A DNA stretch of 6,322 nt, taken from contig PHCL01000085.1 of the NCBI GenBank assembly GCA_002842195.1, forward strand, positions 1 to 6,322. Reading direction: 5' to 3'. Each line of letters starts with the position of its first letter. Position 1 is the stretch's first letter. The stretch is from Betaproteobacteria bacterium HGW-Betaproteobacteria-20 (lineage in GTDB: Bacteria > Pseudomonadota > Gammaproteobacteria > Burkholderiales > Methylophilaceae). Under the pieces are notes generated by a model. That model did no database searches and was not told the DNA's origin. It saw only the letters and a list, made by a program, of their open reading frames with translations. The position numbers and the translations under genes were made by a program. This document shows, one piece after another, positions 5,263-6,322 of the stretch.

Positions 5263-6156
5263 ATGGCAACATATGCAATTGGCGATATTCAGGGTTGTTA
5301 TCATACTTTTCAGGCGCTGTTGACGCGGATTGAATTTGACCCAAACAATGATGAGCTATGGTTGGTGGGTGATTTAGTTAATCGTGGTAGCGGTTCGCTT
5401 GAGGTATTGCGCTGGTGTTATACGCATCGATCCAGTTTAAAAGTAGTGCTAGGCAACCATGACTTACATGCGCTGGTGGTGGCCAGTGGCTTTGTGCAGG
5501 CGCATAAAGGCGATACCTTAGAGACGTTGCTCGCTGCGGATGATAAGTTGCAGTTGCTTGACTGGCTGCGACACCAGCCGCTGGCATATCAGGCTGAACC
5601 CTATCCGGGTCAACAGTATTTAATGGTGCATGCAGGATTATTGCCACAGTGGACGGCTAAACAGGTGTTAAGCTACGCCGCAGAAGTTGAAGCCGCTTTG
5701 CAGGGCGATAATTACTTAGACTTTTTAGCCGGTATGTATGGCAATTTGCCTGATTGTTGGCATGATGATTTGGCGGGTTTAGATAGATTACGCGTCATCA
5801 CCAACGCCCTGACGCGTTTAAGAGTTTGCACTGCGCAAGGCGCAATGGAGTTCAGTTTTAAGGGTGAACTGCCAGATGTGCCTGAAGGATTTATGCCATG
5901 GTTTGATGTGCCAAACCGTGCGGCTCAAGCGTCGCAGGTGATTTTTGGCCATTGGTCTGCATTGGGTTTGCAACAGAGAGAAAATATCTATGCGCTTGAT
6001 ACCGGCTGCCTGTGGGGCGGTCAGCTGACGGCGATGCACCTTGCAACAAAAGCAATTACACAGGTGCAATCACATCCGCTTGATAAACCTATCAAGCTAA
6101 ACACCAAGTCCGCCGCCTCTAAACAGGTTATTCCCAATACCCCTGAACGTACTTGA
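5263..6156 (+). CDS. apaH: Symmetrical bis(5'-nucleosyl)-tetraphosphatase ApaH
   Basis: ApaH cleaves the alarmone Ap4A symmetrically to two ADP and, in other bacteria, also removes Np4-type caps from RNA. It belongs to the PPP-type metallophosphoesterases and acts in the cytoplasm. The motifs appear in order: GDIQG (7-11), GDLVNRG (36-42) and GNHD (64-67). HAGLLPQW follows at about 123-130, and further on GHW and YALDTGCLWGG, all matching E. coli ApaH. The first motif has Gln10 where E. coli has His (GDVHG); Gln is, to my knowledge, common in other proteobacterial ApaH. The length is 297 residues against 280 in E. coli, the excess being a polar C-terminal tail of about 20-25 residues. The start ATG 5263 gives the standard N-terminus MATYAIGD and has GGAG upstream. 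It stands alone after a terminator and is not next to ksgA/apaG as in E. coli. Confidence 0.96.
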   Translation: MATYAIGDIQGCYHTFQALLTRIEFDPNNDELWLVGDLVNRGSGSLEVLRWCYTHRSSLKVVLGNHDLHALVVASGFVQAHKGDTLETLLAADDKLQLLDWLRHQPLAYQAEPYPGQQYLMVHAGLLPQWTAKQVLSYAAEVEAALQGDNYLDFLAGMYGNLPDCWHDDLAGLDRLRVITNALTRLRVCTAQGAMEFSFKGELPDVPEGFMPWFDVPNRAAQASQVIFGHWSALGLQQRENIYALDTGCLWGGQLTAMHLATKAITQVQSHPLDKPIKLNTKSAASKQVIPNTPERT

Positions 6157-6190
6157 AATTATCTAGGTTAAATGCCTAAAAATCTACGAG

Positions 6191-6237
6191 AGAAAAATAA
6201 TGCTCTGAGAGGCGCTTCCAGAGCGGCTCTCAGAGCA
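6191..6237 (-). terminator. Intrinsic terminator read on the minus strand
   Basis: TGCTCTGAGAG (6201-6211) and CTCTCAGAGCA (6227-6237) form a perfect 11-bp stem. It is extended after a G-G mismatch by CGCT (6213-6216) with AGCG (6222-6225) around a 5-base loop. On the minus strand the stem is followed by TTATTTTTCTCTC (200 down to about 188 within the 6000s), a proper T-tract. On the plus strand it is followed by CCGATTATG with no T-run, so it is a poor terminator for apaH. It fits a convergent minus-strand gene ending at 6266. Confidence 0.7.
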
Positions 6238-6265
6238 CCGATTATGAAGCCATGCTAAATAAGCA

Positions 6266-6322
6266 CTACAAATCCAGTTTTTCTTTAATTAAATTTTGAA
6301 TATGCAGGGTTAATTCTCGACG
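6266..6322 (-). CDS. Probable C-terminal end of an unidentified convergent gene, cut by window edge
   Basis: On the minus strand the frame reads RRELTLHIQNLIKEKLDL followed by TAG (complement of 6266-6268). The other two minus frames hit stops early. The stretch is lysine- and leucine-rich and helical-looking, like a natural protein tail. About 29 bases further on, the minus strand meets the hairpin and T-tract at 6237-6191, as expected for a gene end. Eighteen codons are too few to name a family, and an open frame of that length can be chance. The terminator is the main support. Confidence 0.5.
   Translation of the reverse strand, partial: RRELTLHIQNLIKEKLDL

Noticed and set aside
6201..6237. 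Terminator for apaH on the plus strand
   Set aside because: The plus strand lacks a T-run after the stem; the T-tract exists only on the minus strand.

Overview
The window looks like chromosomal DNA of a Gram-negative proteobacterium, most likely a betaproteobacterium with moderate GC. The closest guess is a Methylophilaceae/Nitrosomonadales-type organism. This rests on protein similarity (MoaE, Hsp15, ManB/CpsG and ApaH all of proteobacterial type), on moderate GC, and on intergenic palindromic repeats typical of such genomes. The genus is inference only. No phage, plasmid, CRISPR or defence genes are visible.

Layout, left to right. (1) 1-442: most of moaE (+), the large subunit of molybdopterin synthase, cut by the left edge. 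(2) 443-852: a 410-bp gap without genes, holding two unrelated palindromic elements: a nested inverted repeat at 506-621 and a MITE-like unit at 690-836 that ends just before the next gene's ribosome-binding site. (3) 853-4814: a compact same-strand group of a Lon-family (LonC/AAA_32-like) serine-lysine protease, hslR (Hsp15, ribosome rescue) and manB (phosphomannomutase/phosphoglucomutase). The gene junctions are 13 bp and an 8-bp overlap, so it is probably one operon. (4) 4815-5262: a 448-bp gap without genes. It holds a 204-bp element bounded by perfect 20-bp inverted repeats and containing internal direct repeats and hairpins, then a textbook REPIN (two REP hairpins in inverted orientation, perfect 26-bp arms), then an intrinsic terminator. 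(5) 5263-6156: apaH (+), diadenosine tetraphosphatase. (6) 6157-6322: a strong hairpin that works as a terminator only when read on the minus strand, and the probable last 18 codons of a convergent minus-strand gene running off the right edge.

The genes are housekeeping: molybdenum cofactor synthesis, protein quality control and ribosome recycling, sugar-nucleotide precursor supply, and Ap4A removal. LonC-like protease and Hsp15 share a proteostasis theme; manB and apaH have no obvious functional link to them. The most unusual part of the window is its intergenic DNA: both large gaps are largely filled by four apparently unrelated palindromic repeat elements. The protease is also notable for degenerate ATP-binding motifs beside an intact Ser-Lys dyad. 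I found no convincing new multi-gene system.
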